Positions 38,581 through 47,481 of a DNA stretch of 64,000 nucleotides are shown here, one piece after another. The notes under the pieces were generated by a model. That model saw only the letters and a list, made by a program, of their open reading frames with translations. It did no database searches and was not told the origin of the DNA. A program made the translations under genes and the position numbers. Origin of the DNA: Rhodococcus sp. NBC_00297 (lineage in GTDB: Bacteria > Actinomycetota > Actinomycetes > Mycobacteriales > Mycobacteriaceae); the NCBI RefSeq assembly GCF_036173065.1, contig NZ_CP108042.1:124001-188000 (forward strand), given 5' to 3'. Position 1 is the first letter of the stretch. Each line of letters starts with the position of its first letter.

Positions 38581-39792
38581 TCAGGAGTGGGTGAGTTCGG
38601 TTCGGGTTCGTAGTCGTTGGACTTCGGCGCGGGAGTGCCGCACGGCGTTGGTGTCGGCGCCCTTGTCGCGTGCGATGTCGTGGGCGAGATCGAGAATCGC
38701 GGTGCGCAGGTGCGTGTCCGCTCGGCGTGCGGCGCGGTTCGGCGCGGCCTTTCGTCGAGCTTTGCGTGCCTTCTTGTTCACGACACTGTCGACTTCTGCC
38801 TCTGTCACGATCCGTTGGTCGATTTCGGGTCGTAGGACGTCGCGGACGAACTGGTGCTCGCGCGGCGCCGCTCTGCGGAACGCGATTGTGAGAACCGTGA
38901 GACCGAAGACGATGGAGGCGATCATGACGCCGATCGCGAGAAGTCCGTTGCCGCCGCTGATTCCGGCGCCGTCGTCCCAGGTGAAGTGCAGGAATACCCC
39001 CGCCGCCACCAGCGCCGACCCGAGGCCGAGTCGTCGAGGCTGCGCTGCGGTGCCAATGAGGTAGAGGGCGCCCCCGCAGACCAGCGCGCTGAACAATGGG
39101 TGGGAGACGAAGCTGAATGCGATGCGGGTCATGGACACCTGGACGGCGTTGCCGACGGGATCGGTTCCGAAGTCCGACGCCGAGGCGTTGACGGCGTAGA
39201 GGAAGTCCTCGAACACACCGAAACCCAGTCCGATGAACGCGCCCACGATGAGAGCGTCGTTGGCGGTGCGGATCAGTCGCGGCGCCAGGCTCAGCAGCAA
39301 CAGGAAGCCGCACAGTTTGGCTGCCTCCTCCGTGATCGGTGCGGTGGCGCCGGCGGACCAGTCCGCGGACCAATCCTGGCCGAAGAGTTTGGGGTAGATG
39401 CTGAGCATCGCGGTGTTCGCGGTCATGGCGAACGCGAAGGTGGCGGGGACCGCGCCCCAGGTGAGCGCGGCGACCACCAGCGACGCGGGCTGGCGTTCCC
39501 AGCGGTCGATGTGTCGGAACCATGCGACCCAGGCGAGTCCGCACAAGGCGCACAGGACTGCGGCGACGGCGTATCCGCCGGCGTAGAACGACGCTTCCGG
39601 TGCGAAGTACGCCCACACCTGGTGCGCGCCGATGACGGTCAGCACGACGTACACCCAGAACGACAGGTTGTGGGGTTGCACGAAGTGGAACCGTTCACCC
39701 CACCCGGAGGTTTCCAGTGCTTCGAGCTGGCGTCGTCGAGTCTCGGTGGTGGTGGTGGAGTCGGCCGAGGGGTCGATGTCGTTGCCGCTCAT
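38581..39792 (-). CDS. PrsW-family glutamic intramembrane protease
   Basis: A 403-aa multi-pass membrane protein. The PrsW/CPBP-type catalytic motifs are visible: PITEEAAKL (EExxK), FGVFEDFLYA and SHPLFSA. About eight or nine transmembrane helices are followed by a long basic cytoplasmic tail of about 100 residues. In Bacillus PrsW cleaves an anti-sigma factor; the target here is unknown. Its start overlaps the stop of the single-helix protein gene by 4 bp, making that protein a candidate partner or substrate. Confidence 0.88.
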   Translation of the reverse strand: MSGNDIDPSADSTTTTETRRRQLEALETSGWGERFHFVQPHNLSFWVYVVLTVIGAHQVWAYFAPEASFYAGGYAVAAVLCALCGLAWVAWFRHIDRWERQPASLVVAALTWGAVPATFAFAMTANTAMLSIYPKLFGQDWSADWSAGATAPITEEAAKLCGFLLLLSLAPRLIRTANDALIVGAFIGLGFGVFEDFLYAVNASASDFGTDPVGNAVQVSMTRIAFSFVSHPLFSALVCGGALYLIGTAAQPRRLGLGSALVAAGVFLHFTWDDGAGISGGNGLLAIGVMIASIVFGLTVLTIAFRRAAPREHQFVRDVLRPEIDQRIVTEAEVDSVVNKKARKARRKAAPNRAARRADTHLRTAILDLAHDIARDKGADTNAVRHSRAEVQRLRTRTELTHS

Positions 39793-40421
39793 GCGTTGTC
39801 CTCGTCGATTCGGCGGATGCTGGTGAGCATGTCGTCGATGGTGTCGGCGGACGCGGTCATCTGCGCGGGTGGGCCGTACACGCGCACTTTCAGGCCGGTC
39901 CCGTCGATGACGAACGCTGCGGCGAGTCCGTCGCTGAGGACACTGGCGTAGGGCTGCAGGATTCCGGTCTGCCCGGTGGCGGTGGTGATGGTGGTTCTGT
40001 CGCCGTCGACCCGGAAGGTGGGGTCGTTGGCGAGGGTGGTGACCTTGTCCGTCTGGTCGAGCAACTCGGCCGGGGTGCCGTCGAAGGGGCCGGGGGAGAT
40101 GTCGACGGTGACGCCGTCTCCCACGACCGTCACCTCGCCCACTTTCTGGTTCGGGTCTCGGTCGTCGACGCGGTAGCCGCTCTCGACGTTCCACCCTGCA
40201 GTGGGGGTGATCTCGATGGTGTCGGCGAGAGCGAAGCGGTCGCCGGGGCGCACGGGATCGTCCCAGTCGATCGCCGTGTCCACGCGCGGGAGGACGACGG
40301 TGAGGATCACGAAGACCACCACGACGATCAGAGCGGCGGGGATGGTGCGGCGGTCGAGGCCGAGCACGCGGTGTTCGGCCGGAACCCGTTCCCTGTGCCT
40401 GGCGGGGTGGGTCAAGGTCAC
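39789..40421 (-). CDS. Single-pass membrane-anchored protein of unknown function
   Basis: 210 aa: a basic N-terminal tail, one transmembrane helix (IPAALIVVVVFVILTVVLP, about residues 27-46) and a soluble extracytoplasmic domain of about 160 residues rich in Asp, Thr and Val. No family recognised. The GTG start is shared with a 4-bp-overlapped PrsW gene downstream. The topology suits either a substrate or a cofactor of the protease. Confidence 0.7.
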   Translation of the reverse strand: MTLTHPARHRERVPAEHRVLGLDRRTIPAALIVVVVFVILTVVLPRVDTAIDWDDPVRPGDRFALADTIEITPTAGWNVESGYRVDDRDPNQKVGEVTVVGDGVTVDISPGPFDGTPAELLDQTDKVTTLANDPTFRVDGDRTTITTATGQTGILQPYASVLSDGLAAAFVIDGTGLKVRVYGPPAQMTASADTIDDMLTSIRRIDEDNA

Positions 40422-40568
40422 GAGATTCCCCTTCGGGATCGGGACGAAGTCACAACAAGGGGACAGAGGGACAGTACCGCCCGGTTCGCATGTGTGGCGT
40501 TCGAGTCACTAGTCGTCGTACGTACCGACCAAGACCGGTGTTCCAGCACCGAAACTGTCTCATCTACT

Positions 40569-40590
40569 AGATAGACAGGTCTACCTATCT
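40569..40590. promoter_or_regulatory. Candidate TetR operator
   Basis: Arms AGATAG (40569-40574) and CTATCT (40585-40590) enclose a second palindrome TAGAC-AG-GTCTA. The site is 17 bp before the TetR start at 40608, in keeping with autorepression. Confidence 0.6.
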
Positions 40591-40607
40591 GATGGCATGG
40601 TGTCTGC

Positions 40608-41183
40608 ATGGCATCTACTCGTCCACCGTCGGCGCGTACCCGGATTCTGTCCGCGGCGGCTGAACGGTTCTACGCCGACGGCATCGCGGCGACGGGCATC
40701 GACACCATCACCGCGGCCGCAGGAGTGGCGAAGATGAGCCTGTACAACAACTTCGAATCGAAGAGCGATCTGGTCGCGGTCTATCTCGGCGAGCGGCACG
40801 AGGAGTGGCTACGGCTCCATGAATGTCGACGTGCGGAAGCAACGACGTCCGATGATCGCGTGTTGGCAGTCTTCGATGCCTACCTCGACCACGCACGCAT
40901 GGCGTACCCGCACGGCTTCCGTGGTTGCGGCCTGCTCAACGCCGCCGCCGAGCTGCCTGCCGATGCCCCCGGCCGGGTCGCCGTCCGAGCTCACAAAGAG
41001 CAGGTCGAGAAGATCATCGTCGACGAACTGAGCGATTCACACTCGGTATCGACCGCCCGGACAACGGGCGAGCAGCTGTCCTTCATTCTCGAAGGTGCGA
41101 TGTCGCGCGCAGGCCTCGAAGGAACGCCGGACCGACTCCTCGCCGCCAGAGCCATCGCAGAGAACATCCTCGCAACCCTGTGA
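40608..41183 (+). CDS. TetR/AcrR-family regulator
   Basis: A 191-aa TetR protein. The helix-turn-helix (RILSAAAERFYADGIAATGIDTITAAAGVAKMSLYNNFESK region) is close to regulators of small efflux systems. Its stop overlaps the start of the exporter gene (GTGA), so both are on one transcript behind the palindrome at 40569. It probably represses that transcript and is released by the exported compound. Confidence 0.92.
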   Translation: MASTRPPSARTRILSAAAERFYADGIAATGIDTITAAAGVAKMSLYNNFESKSDLVAVYLGERHEEWLRLHECRRAEATTSDDRVLAVFDAYLDHARMAYPHGFRGCGLLNAAAELPADAPGRVAVRAHKEQVEKIIVDELSDSHSVSTARTTGEQLSFILEGAMSRAGLEGTPDRLLAARAIAENILATL

Positions 41184-42133
41184 ACAGGGCAGTTCTGGGG
41201 TCGTCGGCCGTACTGGGTGCGTCCGTTCTGTGGGGAACCACCGGAACCGTCGCGTCCTTCGCCCCGTCGATCGGTGCCCTCGCCGTCGGCGCGGCGGCGA
41301 TGGGCATCGGCGGTCTGCTCCAGGCGGCACTGAACGTCGCCGCTCTCCGCCGCGCTTGCGCAGCGCTGACGGCCCGATGGGCAGTGGTGCTCTCGGGAGG
41401 TCTGTGCGTGGCGATCTACCCGCTGGCGTTCTACTCCTCGATGCGCGTCGGAGGCATCGCGGTGGGAACTGCGGTGTCTCTGGGCTCTGCTCCGCTGGCC
41501 TCGGCTGTCATCGACCGCGTACTCGACCGGACTCACCTCACCCGCGCGTGGATCGTCGCCGCGGCTCTGGGGATAGGCGGGACAATGTTGATGAGCAGCG
41601 GCGTCCACTCGCCCGGCGATACCTCCGCCGCTGCCGGGATCGGTCTCGGACTGGTCGCCGGACTCACCTACGCCGGCTACTCCCGATCACTCCGGGAGCT
41701 GATGAACGGGGGCATCGGTCGCGGCGCATCGACAGGGGCCGTCTTCGGCGTCGGCGGTATCGCCTTGCTCCCGATCGTCCTGGCCTCGGCGTTCACCTCG
41801 GATCTGTCAGCACGACCCCTCACGGTGATCGCCTACCTCGCGATCGTTCCCATGTTCGGCGGCTACATCCTGTTCAGTCACGGTCTCGCCAGGATCGACG
41901 CCGCCACTGCCACGACGCTCACACTCAGCGAACCCGTGTTCGCTACCGCTCTCGCGGTGATCGTCGTCGGTGAACGACCCACCATCGCGGGATGGATCGG
42001 TATCGCGTTGATCATGGCCGGACTCGCCGTCCTGATGGGTACGGCTCGGCCGGCACCACCGCACACAAGGTCGACAGCCAACACCTTTGGCAACATTGAC
42101 AATCGTCGCCAATATTCGCGTTCTGTCAGTTGA
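41180..42133 (+). CDS. EamA/DMT-superfamily transporter
   Basis: A 317-aa membrane protein with ten predicted helices in two EamA repeats. The motifs VLWGTTGTVASFAP in repeat one and TLSEPVFATALAVIVVGERPT in repeat two are typical of drug/metabolite exporters. The GTG at 41180 overlaps the TetR stop. The exported compound is unknown. Confidence 0.9.
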   Translation: MNRAVLGSSAVLGASVLWGTTGTVASFAPSIGALAVGAAAMGIGGLLQAALNVAALRRACAALTARWAVVLSGGLCVAIYPLAFYSSMRVGGIAVGTAVSLGSAPLASAVIDRVLDRTHLTRAWIVAAALGIGGTMLMSSGVHSPGDTSAAAGIGLGLVAGLTYAGYSRSLRELMNGGIGRGASTGAVFGVGGIALLPIVLASAFTSDLSARPLTVIAYLAIVPMFGGYILFSHGLARIDAATATTLTLSEPVFATALAVIVVGERPTIAGWIGIALIMAGLAVLMGTARPAPPHTRSTANTFGNIDNRRQYSRSVS

Positions 42134-42294
42134 AGCCTATAATCAGCTGCGGTGCAGGTGTCTCGCGCTGGAACGCGGTGCGCCCGAGCCGGCGCACCTG
42201 ATCGCGATGTAGTGCGCACACGACCGCAAAGGGTGGGCCAAGAACAGCGGGCGTGGCGAAAGACCCCTTGCACCTTCAAGGTATAGCGCACGGT

Positions 42295-42313
42295 GGGGCT
42301 TGCGGCAAGACCC
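42295..42313. promoter_or_regulatory. Rifamycin-associated-element-like palindrome before helR
   Basis: GGGGCTTGCGGCAAGACCC: a 19-bp inverted repeat with a single mismatched pair. As I recall it, this fits the rifamycin-associated element (RAE) reported upstream of rifamycin-inducible resistance genes in actinomycetes. It is 64 bp before the helR start; a TATAGC box (42282-42287) precedes it. Confidence 0.75.
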
Positions 42314-42377
42314 CGTCGTCGGCGCAGAATGGCTCGCTCGACGCCACGACCTGCATCTTTCCGATCGGAGCCGCCCT

Positions 42378-44504
42378 GTGGACACCGTGTTCACCCTGCC
42401 CCCGCACCGCCGCGCCAAGGCCGACCCCGCGTCGATCGCGGCGGACGACCGACATCTCGCCAGAATCGACGCGGCATTGCGTAGCTCCCTCGCGGACCTC
42501 GAACAACGCCTCGCCCGGACACGCACCGACCCCGGCCGATCAGGCCAGGACGCGATGGAACGCGACCTCGAGACACACCGACTCACCGCCGAAATCCGTG
42601 CGGTGCGACGTGTCGGCCAGGACATGTGCCTCGGGCGGCTCGTACCCGCGGACGGAACAGCTCCGGTGTACATCGGGCGACGCGGACTCCTCGACGACAC
42701 CGGTCGCCCTCTGCTCATCGATTGGCGCTCACCGGCGGCAGCACCGTTCTTCGCCGCGACCCCGGCACGCCCGATGGGCATCGCCTGGCGGCGTCGCTAT
42801 CGCTGGACCGCAGGGCGGGTGAGCGACTACTGGGACGAGGTGTTCACCGCCGAGATCCCCGTCGGCGCCGTGGCATTGGACGATCGGTCGGCGTTCGTCG
42901 CCGACCTCGGGGCGGCGCGCTCGTCGCGCATGCGCGACGTGTTGGGCACCATCGCGGCGGACCAGGATGCGATCGTCCGCGCCCCGTCCCGAGGAGTTCG
43001 CGTGGTGGACGGCGGCCCCGGAACGGGAAAGAGTATCGTCGCGCTGCACCGTGCGGCCTACCTGCTGTACGCGGATCCGCAGGTCGGGCACCACCGCGGT
43101 GGTGTCCTGGTGATCGGGCCGCACGAGCCCTACCTGTCGTACGTCGCCGATGTGCTCCCCGATCTAGGGGAGGACGGCGTCCGGGTGTGTCTGCTCGACG
43201 AGATGGTCCCCGAGGGCCGGAAAGCCGTCGCGGAAAGCTCACCACGCGCCGCCGCAGTGAAAGGTTCCGCAGCGATGGTGGAGATGATCGACCGCGCGAT
43301 CCGCTTCTACGAGACACCGCCCGCGACCGACATGGTCGTCGACACCGAGTGGGGGGCAGTGCTACTCCGGGCAGCGGACTGGGCGGAAGCCTTCGCGGCA
43401 CCGGATGCGGCGACTCCGCACAACGATGCGCGGGAGGAAATCTGGGCGGCGCTGGGCGACACCGTCGTCGACCGCCTCGCCGCCGACGTGTCGGCCACCG
43501 ACCTTGCCTCGTCGTTGCGGGAGATCGACGAGCTCCGCGACAGGGTCGAGTCGTCGTGGACGGTGATCGATGCTCCCGATCTCGTCGCCGACCTCTGGGC
43601 CGTGCCGGCGTACCTGCGGCACTGCGCGCCCTGGCTGGACGAGGACGACAGGGCCGCGGTCCGCAGAGACCTCGGCGCTCCCTGGACGACAGCGGATCTC
43701 CCTCTTCTCGACGTCGCGCGTCGGCGCCTCGGAGACCCGAAGGCGTCGGCATTGCGGGAACGGCGTGTTCGTGTCGTCGCCTCCGAGCGTGCGCGACGAC
43801 GCGCCGTCATCGACGATCTCGTCGCGTCCGACGATTCGGAATTGCGCGTCATGTCGATGCTCCGCGGCGACGATCTGCAGAACACGCTGGACGACATCGA
43901 CTCATCGACAGTCGAACCGGATCGATTGGGCGGCCCGTTCTCGCACATCGTCGTCGACGAGGCGCAGGAATTGACGGATGCGCAGTGGCAGATGGTCCGC
44001 GCCCGCTGCCCGTCGGGCAGTCTCACGGTGGTGGGGGACCGCGCGCAGGCCCACCGCGGCTTCCCGGAACCCTGGCAGGAGCGGCTGACGAGGGTCGGAT
44101 TCACCGAGATCGCGGTATCCACGCTCGACGTCAACTACCGCACACCCTCCGAGATCATGGCCGAGGCCGAACCCGTCATCAGAGCGGTCCTCCCCGACGC
44201 CAACGTGCCGCGCTCGGTCCGCAGCACCGGGGTAAGCGTCCGCCACGCCGGGATCGACGACCTGGACGCAATTGTCGACGAGTGGGCCGCGACGAGCGAG
44301 GGCGTGGCCTGCGTCATCGGAATGCCATCCCTGCCGGACACGAGAAGGATCCGATCGCTGAGCGCACGCTCCGCGAAAGGACTGGAGTTCGATCTCGTCG
44401 TCCTCGTCGACAGACCCGGAATCGATCCGACGGGTGTGGATCGCGCCGTCGACCGCTACGTGGCCATGACACGCGCCACCCAACGCCTCGTGGTCCTGAA
44501 GTGA
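42378..44504 (+). CDS. helR: RNA-polymerase-recycling motor ATPase HelR
   Basis: A 708-aa UvrD/Rep-like superfamily 1 protein. Walker A is GGPGTGKSIVAL (about residue 215), the helicase Walker B-like element is VDEAQEL, and the C-terminal motif VI region ends in AMTRATQRLVVL. The N-terminal domain (about 1-190) resembles that of HelD/HelR proteins, which bind RNA polymerase rather than unwind DNA. HelR-type proteins displace rifamycins from RNA polymerase and confer tolerance. The GTG 42378 with GGAG is the likely start. The RAE-like site upstream supports HelR over a generic HelD. Confidence 0.88.
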   Translation: MDTVFTLPPHRRAKADPASIAADDRHLARIDAALRSSLADLEQRLARTRTDPGRSGQDAMERDLETHRLTAEIRAVRRVGQDMCLGRLVPADGTAPVYIGRRGLLDDTGRPLLIDWRSPAAAPFFAATPARPMGIAWRRRYRWTAGRVSDYWDEVFTAEIPVGAVALDDRSAFVADLGAARSSRMRDVLGTIAADQDAIVRAPSRGVRVVDGGPGTGKSIVALHRAAYLLYADPQVGHHRGGVLVIGPHEPYLSYVADVLPDLGEDGVRVCLLDEMVPEGRKAVAESSPRAAAVKGSAAMVEMIDRAIRFYETPPATDMVVDTEWGAVLLRAADWAEAFAAPDAATPHNDAREEIWAALGDTVVDRLAADVSATDLASSLREIDELRDRVESSWTVIDAPDLVADLWAVPAYLRHCAPWLDEDDRAAVRRDLGAPWTTADLPLLDVARRRLGDPKASALRERRVRVVASERARRRAVIDDLVASDDSELRVMSMLRGDDLQNTLDDIDSSTVEPDRLGGPFSHIVVDEAQELTDAQWQMVRARCPSGSLTVVGDRAQAHRGFPEPWQERLTRVGFTEIAVSTLDVNYRTPSEIMAEAEPVIRAVLPDANVPRSVRSTGVSVRHAGIDDLDAIVDEWAATSEGVACVIGMPSLPDTRRIRSLSARSAKGLEFDLVVLVDRPGIDPTGVDRAVDRYVAMTRATQRLVVLK

Positions 44505-44709
44505 ACAAGTTCGACATCAGTAATCATTGATGATAATTTCGTTCTGTCAGCTAAAGGCCTGAGACTTGCTGCGAGGCAGCGTGCACCGGGCGCCCGCCGC
44601 GATGGAACGGATGTCGCGCCAGCACGACAAATCGGAACGGACGGCTCTATCGGCTGCCGCCCCTGCCGGCCGCGGTTCGACCACGCATGCTCGCCGGCAC
44701 CGGCGTACG
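44505..44709. other. Intergenic region after helR
   Basis: About 205 bp with no gene. At 44537-44560 it carries a close match to 42115-42138 on the other side of helR (core TTCTGTCAG then a GCCT), so the helicase gene is bracketed by short direct repeats. Confidence 0.45.
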
Positions 44710-45522
44710 TCAGCGCGACGCCCCGCGTGGCGCTGGTTCGATCGGGCGTCGCTGCCATGCACTCCAGTCCGAGGACGTCTGTTTCGCGGCCGTCAAAAGC
44801 AGCGGCAGGTACACACCGGTCAGGGTGTCGATGGAGGTTTCGGCGGCGTGGACGGTGATGTTCATGGCCGCGCGTGCGACTCCTCGTCCGTCGCGTACCG
44901 GCACCGCGATGGAGCGAACCCCAGGCGCGAGGTCCTGGTCGGCCAGTGCCCATCCGCGTTCGGCGGTGCGGTCGAGGATCTCGTCGATCTCGCCGGTCGT
45001 GTACGACTTCGTCGGGAGTCCGGAGCGGCTCGGTTCTTCGAGGCGTTCGTGCACGGAGGGCCGGTCCATCGCCGAGAGCAGTGCGCGCCCTTGTGAGGTG
45101 ACCATGGCGGGAAAGCGTGTGCCGATGTCGACACGCAACGAGATCAGCTTCGGCACTGCAACCCGCGCGACGTAGACGATGTCGGAACCGTCGAGTTGAG
45201 CCATCGACGAGGACTCTCCGGTGACTGCGACCAGCCCCTCGAGGTGGGGTCGTGCCATGTCCCACAGGTTCAGTGCGCCGATGTAGGCCATACCGAGTTC
45301 GAGAACGCGCGGGGTCAACACATAGCCATCGTGACCGGACCTCACGTACCCAAGCTCCTCCAGCGTCAACAGGATCCGGCGGGCTGTCGGCCGGGCCAGG
45401 TCGGTCTGTGTGGCCACCTCGGTCAAGGACATCATCGGCCTGTCGACCGAGAAGGATCGCAGGACATGCAATCCCCGTGCCAGAGCCTCGATGAAATCTG
45501 GCCCCTGTCCTCGCTCGGCCAC
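44710..45522 (-). CDS. IclR-family regulator (PcaR/PobR type)
   Basis: A 270-aa regulator. The N-terminal winged helix (SLTEVATQTDLARPTARRILLTLEELGYV) is followed by an IclR effector domain with GTRFPAMVTSQGRALLSAM. This is closest in style to PcaR/PcaU/PobR proteins that control aromatic ring-cleavage operons. The GTG 45522 with AGGAGGAGG is the start. It is divergent from the FAD hydroxylase operon, and the 19-bp palindrome at 45683 lies between them. Confidence 0.9.
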   Translation of the reverse strand: MAERGQGPDFIEALARGLHVLRSFSVDRPMMSLTEVATQTDLARPTARRILLTLEELGYVRSGHDGYVLTPRVLELGMAYIGALNLWDMARPHLEGLVAVTGESSSMAQLDGSDIVYVARVAVPKLISLRVDIGTRFPAMVTSQGRALLSAMDRPSVHERLEEPSRSGLPTKSYTTGEIDEILDRTAERGWALADQDLAPGVRSIAVPVRDGRGVARAAMNITVHAAETSIDTLTGVYLPLLLTAAKQTSSDWSAWQRRPIEPAPRGASR

Positions 45523-45682
45523 GTCCCCTCCTCCTCTCGCGTCACCCGGTGTCCGCTCGGTCACCAGTGTGTACCTCGGCCGTTGGACGTCTTCACGTGC
45601 ACCGCACCACACCGAGGTAGTCGTATGACGCTTGACACACAGTCCCTCGAACAGGCACAGTAGAAACCACTATAACGGACTG

Positions 45683-45701
45683 TTGTCCGTCAGACGGACA
45701 A
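45683..45701. promoter_or_regulatory. Perfect 19-bp palindrome in the ring-cleavage promoter
   Basis: TTGTCCGTCAGACGGACAA: perfect 9-bp arms around one base, about 7 bp downstream of a TATAAC -10-like box (45671-45676) and 157 bp before the hydroxylase start. It is a likely IclR or PucR binding site. Confidence 0.7.
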
Positions 45702-45857
45702 TATTGGATCTAGCAGCGTGAACAGTCTCCACGGCGAACCGGACCGTCGGTCGCACCACACGATGCGACCGGCACACCAGCTGGGTGCTCACCGAACCGA
45801 CGCGGGCACCACACGCCTCAGCGGCGACAGGACAGAACTTCGAAAGGACCATCAGCG

Positions 45858-47480
45858 ATGAAGAACTACGACGTCGTAGTCATCGGCTTCGGACCCGTGG
45901 GGCAGATGCTCAGCGCCCAGCTCGGGCAGGCAGGGCATTCCGTGGCTGCGTTCGAGGCATACGAGACGCTCTACGGACTCTCTCGGGCCGGCCACATGGA
46001 CGACGAGATCGTGCGCACGCTGCAGAAGATCAGCATCGACGAAGAATTCAAGTCCGACGCGGTGCCGTGGGACATGTACGACATGCGCACCAAGGCTTTC
46101 GACGGTGACTTGCTGCTGCGCATGGACTGGTCGCAGGTAGGCCCCCACGGTCACCGCGGGCACTGGATCTTCTACCAGAACTACCTCGAGCTCGCGATGC
46201 ACCGCGCCGTCACCGAGACCGGCAACGTCGACCTCACTATGGGCACGAAGGCGGTGGACTTCGAGCAGGACGACGACGGTGTCACCATCACCCTCGAGCA
46301 CCGCAAGAGCGGTGAGCGCAGCCAGGTCCGCGCGAAGTACCTCATCGCCGCGGACGGCGCGAACAGCTCCATCCGGGAAGCCCTGGGCATCAAGACCTGG
46401 GTCGGCAACTGCGACTACAACCAGCTCGTGGTCGATTGCCGCGAGAAGCACAAGCTGGACTTCGAGTTCGACAACGGTCAGTTCGCCGACCCGGCCCGGC
46501 CGGGATGCCTGTTCCAGCTCGGCGCCCACCACCACCGCTGGGAGTGGACGCTGCTGCCGGGGGAGAAGCCCGAGGACTTCACCGAGGAACGAGTCTGGGA
46601 GCTGCTCACGCCCTGGGTGGGCCCCGACGACGTGGAGATCCTGCGCCGACCGGTCTACAACTTCCGCGAGGTCGTCGCCGAGCACTGGCAGGACGGGCGG
46701 GTGTTCCTCGCCGGCGACTCCGCACACGTGCTGTGGCCCTTCGCCGGTGAAGGGATGTGCAACGGCATCCGCGACGCGTCCGCGCTCGCGTGGCGGCTGA
46801 ACCTGGTGCTGCGCGGGCAGGCATCGCCGCAGATCCTCGACAGCTACACCGCCGACCGCAAGCCGATCTTCGTCGCCTGGATGAACCTCTCCCGCGAGAT
46901 CGGTCTGCCGTGTGTGATCACCGACCCGGAGATCGCCGCGATGCGCGATCAGGGTCTGCGCGCCGCACTCGCCGACCCGTCGCTGATGCCGCCGATGCCC
47001 GAGATCCCCGGCCCGACCGCGTTCGTGCGCCCGAACGACCCCACCGGCGGCACCGTCGGCGTGCAGGGCAACGTCGAGGTCGACGGCACCACCGGACTTT
47101 TCGACGACCTCGTCGGCACCGGCTGGGTGCTGCTGAGCACCGACGCCGACGCCCAGACCTCGCTGTCGGCGCAGCAGAAGGATCTGATGGAGCGCGTCGG
47201 TATCGTCTTCGCCCACGTCGGAGCGCCCGGGTCGGGTGCAGCGATCGTCGACGTCGACGGCACCTACGCACAGTGGCTCACAGACCTCGGACGTACCACC
47301 GTCCTGGTGCGCCCGGACTTCTGGCTGTTCGGCTCCACCGAGCACGCCGTCGACGCCGGCACCCTGCTCGACTCGCTCGCCGACGGCTTCGCCGGCCGCT
47401 TCCCCACCCCCGCTCGGGTGCCGCAGCCGGACGAGATCGCCGCCGCCCACACCGGCGCTGCCACCCCGGCAGGTGTCTGA
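45858..47480 (+). CDS. FAD-dependent aromatic hydroxylase (MhpA/PheA class A type)
   Basis: A 540-aa class A flavoprotein monooxygenase. GFGPVGQMLSAQLGQ is the FAD Rossmann motif; ADGANSSIREALG is the DG motif; GDSAHVLWPFAGEGMCNGIRDA is the FAD-ribityl motif. The C-terminal thioredoxin-like domain of MhpA-type enzymes is present (about 420-530). It would hydroxylate an electron-rich ring next to an existing hydroxyl, preparing the diol for the LigAB-type dioxygenase encoded downstream. It leads a long, overlapping operon. Confidence 0.93.
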   Translation: MKNYDVVVIGFGPVGQMLSAQLGQAGHSVAAFEAYETLYGLSRAGHMDDEIVRTLQKISIDEEFKSDAVPWDMYDMRTKAFDGDLLLRMDWSQVGPHGHRGHWIFYQNYLELAMHRAVTETGNVDLTMGTKAVDFEQDDDGVTITLEHRKSGERSQVRAKYLIAADGANSSIREALGIKTWVGNCDYNQLVVDCREKHKLDFEFDNGQFADPARPGCLFQLGAHHHRWEWTLLPGEKPEDFTEERVWELLTPWVGPDDVEILRRPVYNFREVVAEHWQDGRVFLAGDSAHVLWPFAGEGMCNGIRDASALAWRLNLVLRGQASPQILDSYTADRKPIFVAWMNLSREIGLPCVITDPEIAAMRDQGLRAALADPSLMPPMPEIPGPTAFVRPNDPTGGTVGVQGNVEVDGTTGLFDDLVGTGWVLLSTDADAQTSLSAQQKDLMERVGIVFAHVGAPGSGAAIVDVDGTYAQWLTDLGRTTVLVRPDFWLFGSTEHAVDAGTLLDSLADGFAGRFPTPARVPQPDEIAAAHTGAATPAGV

Positions 47481-47481
47481 G

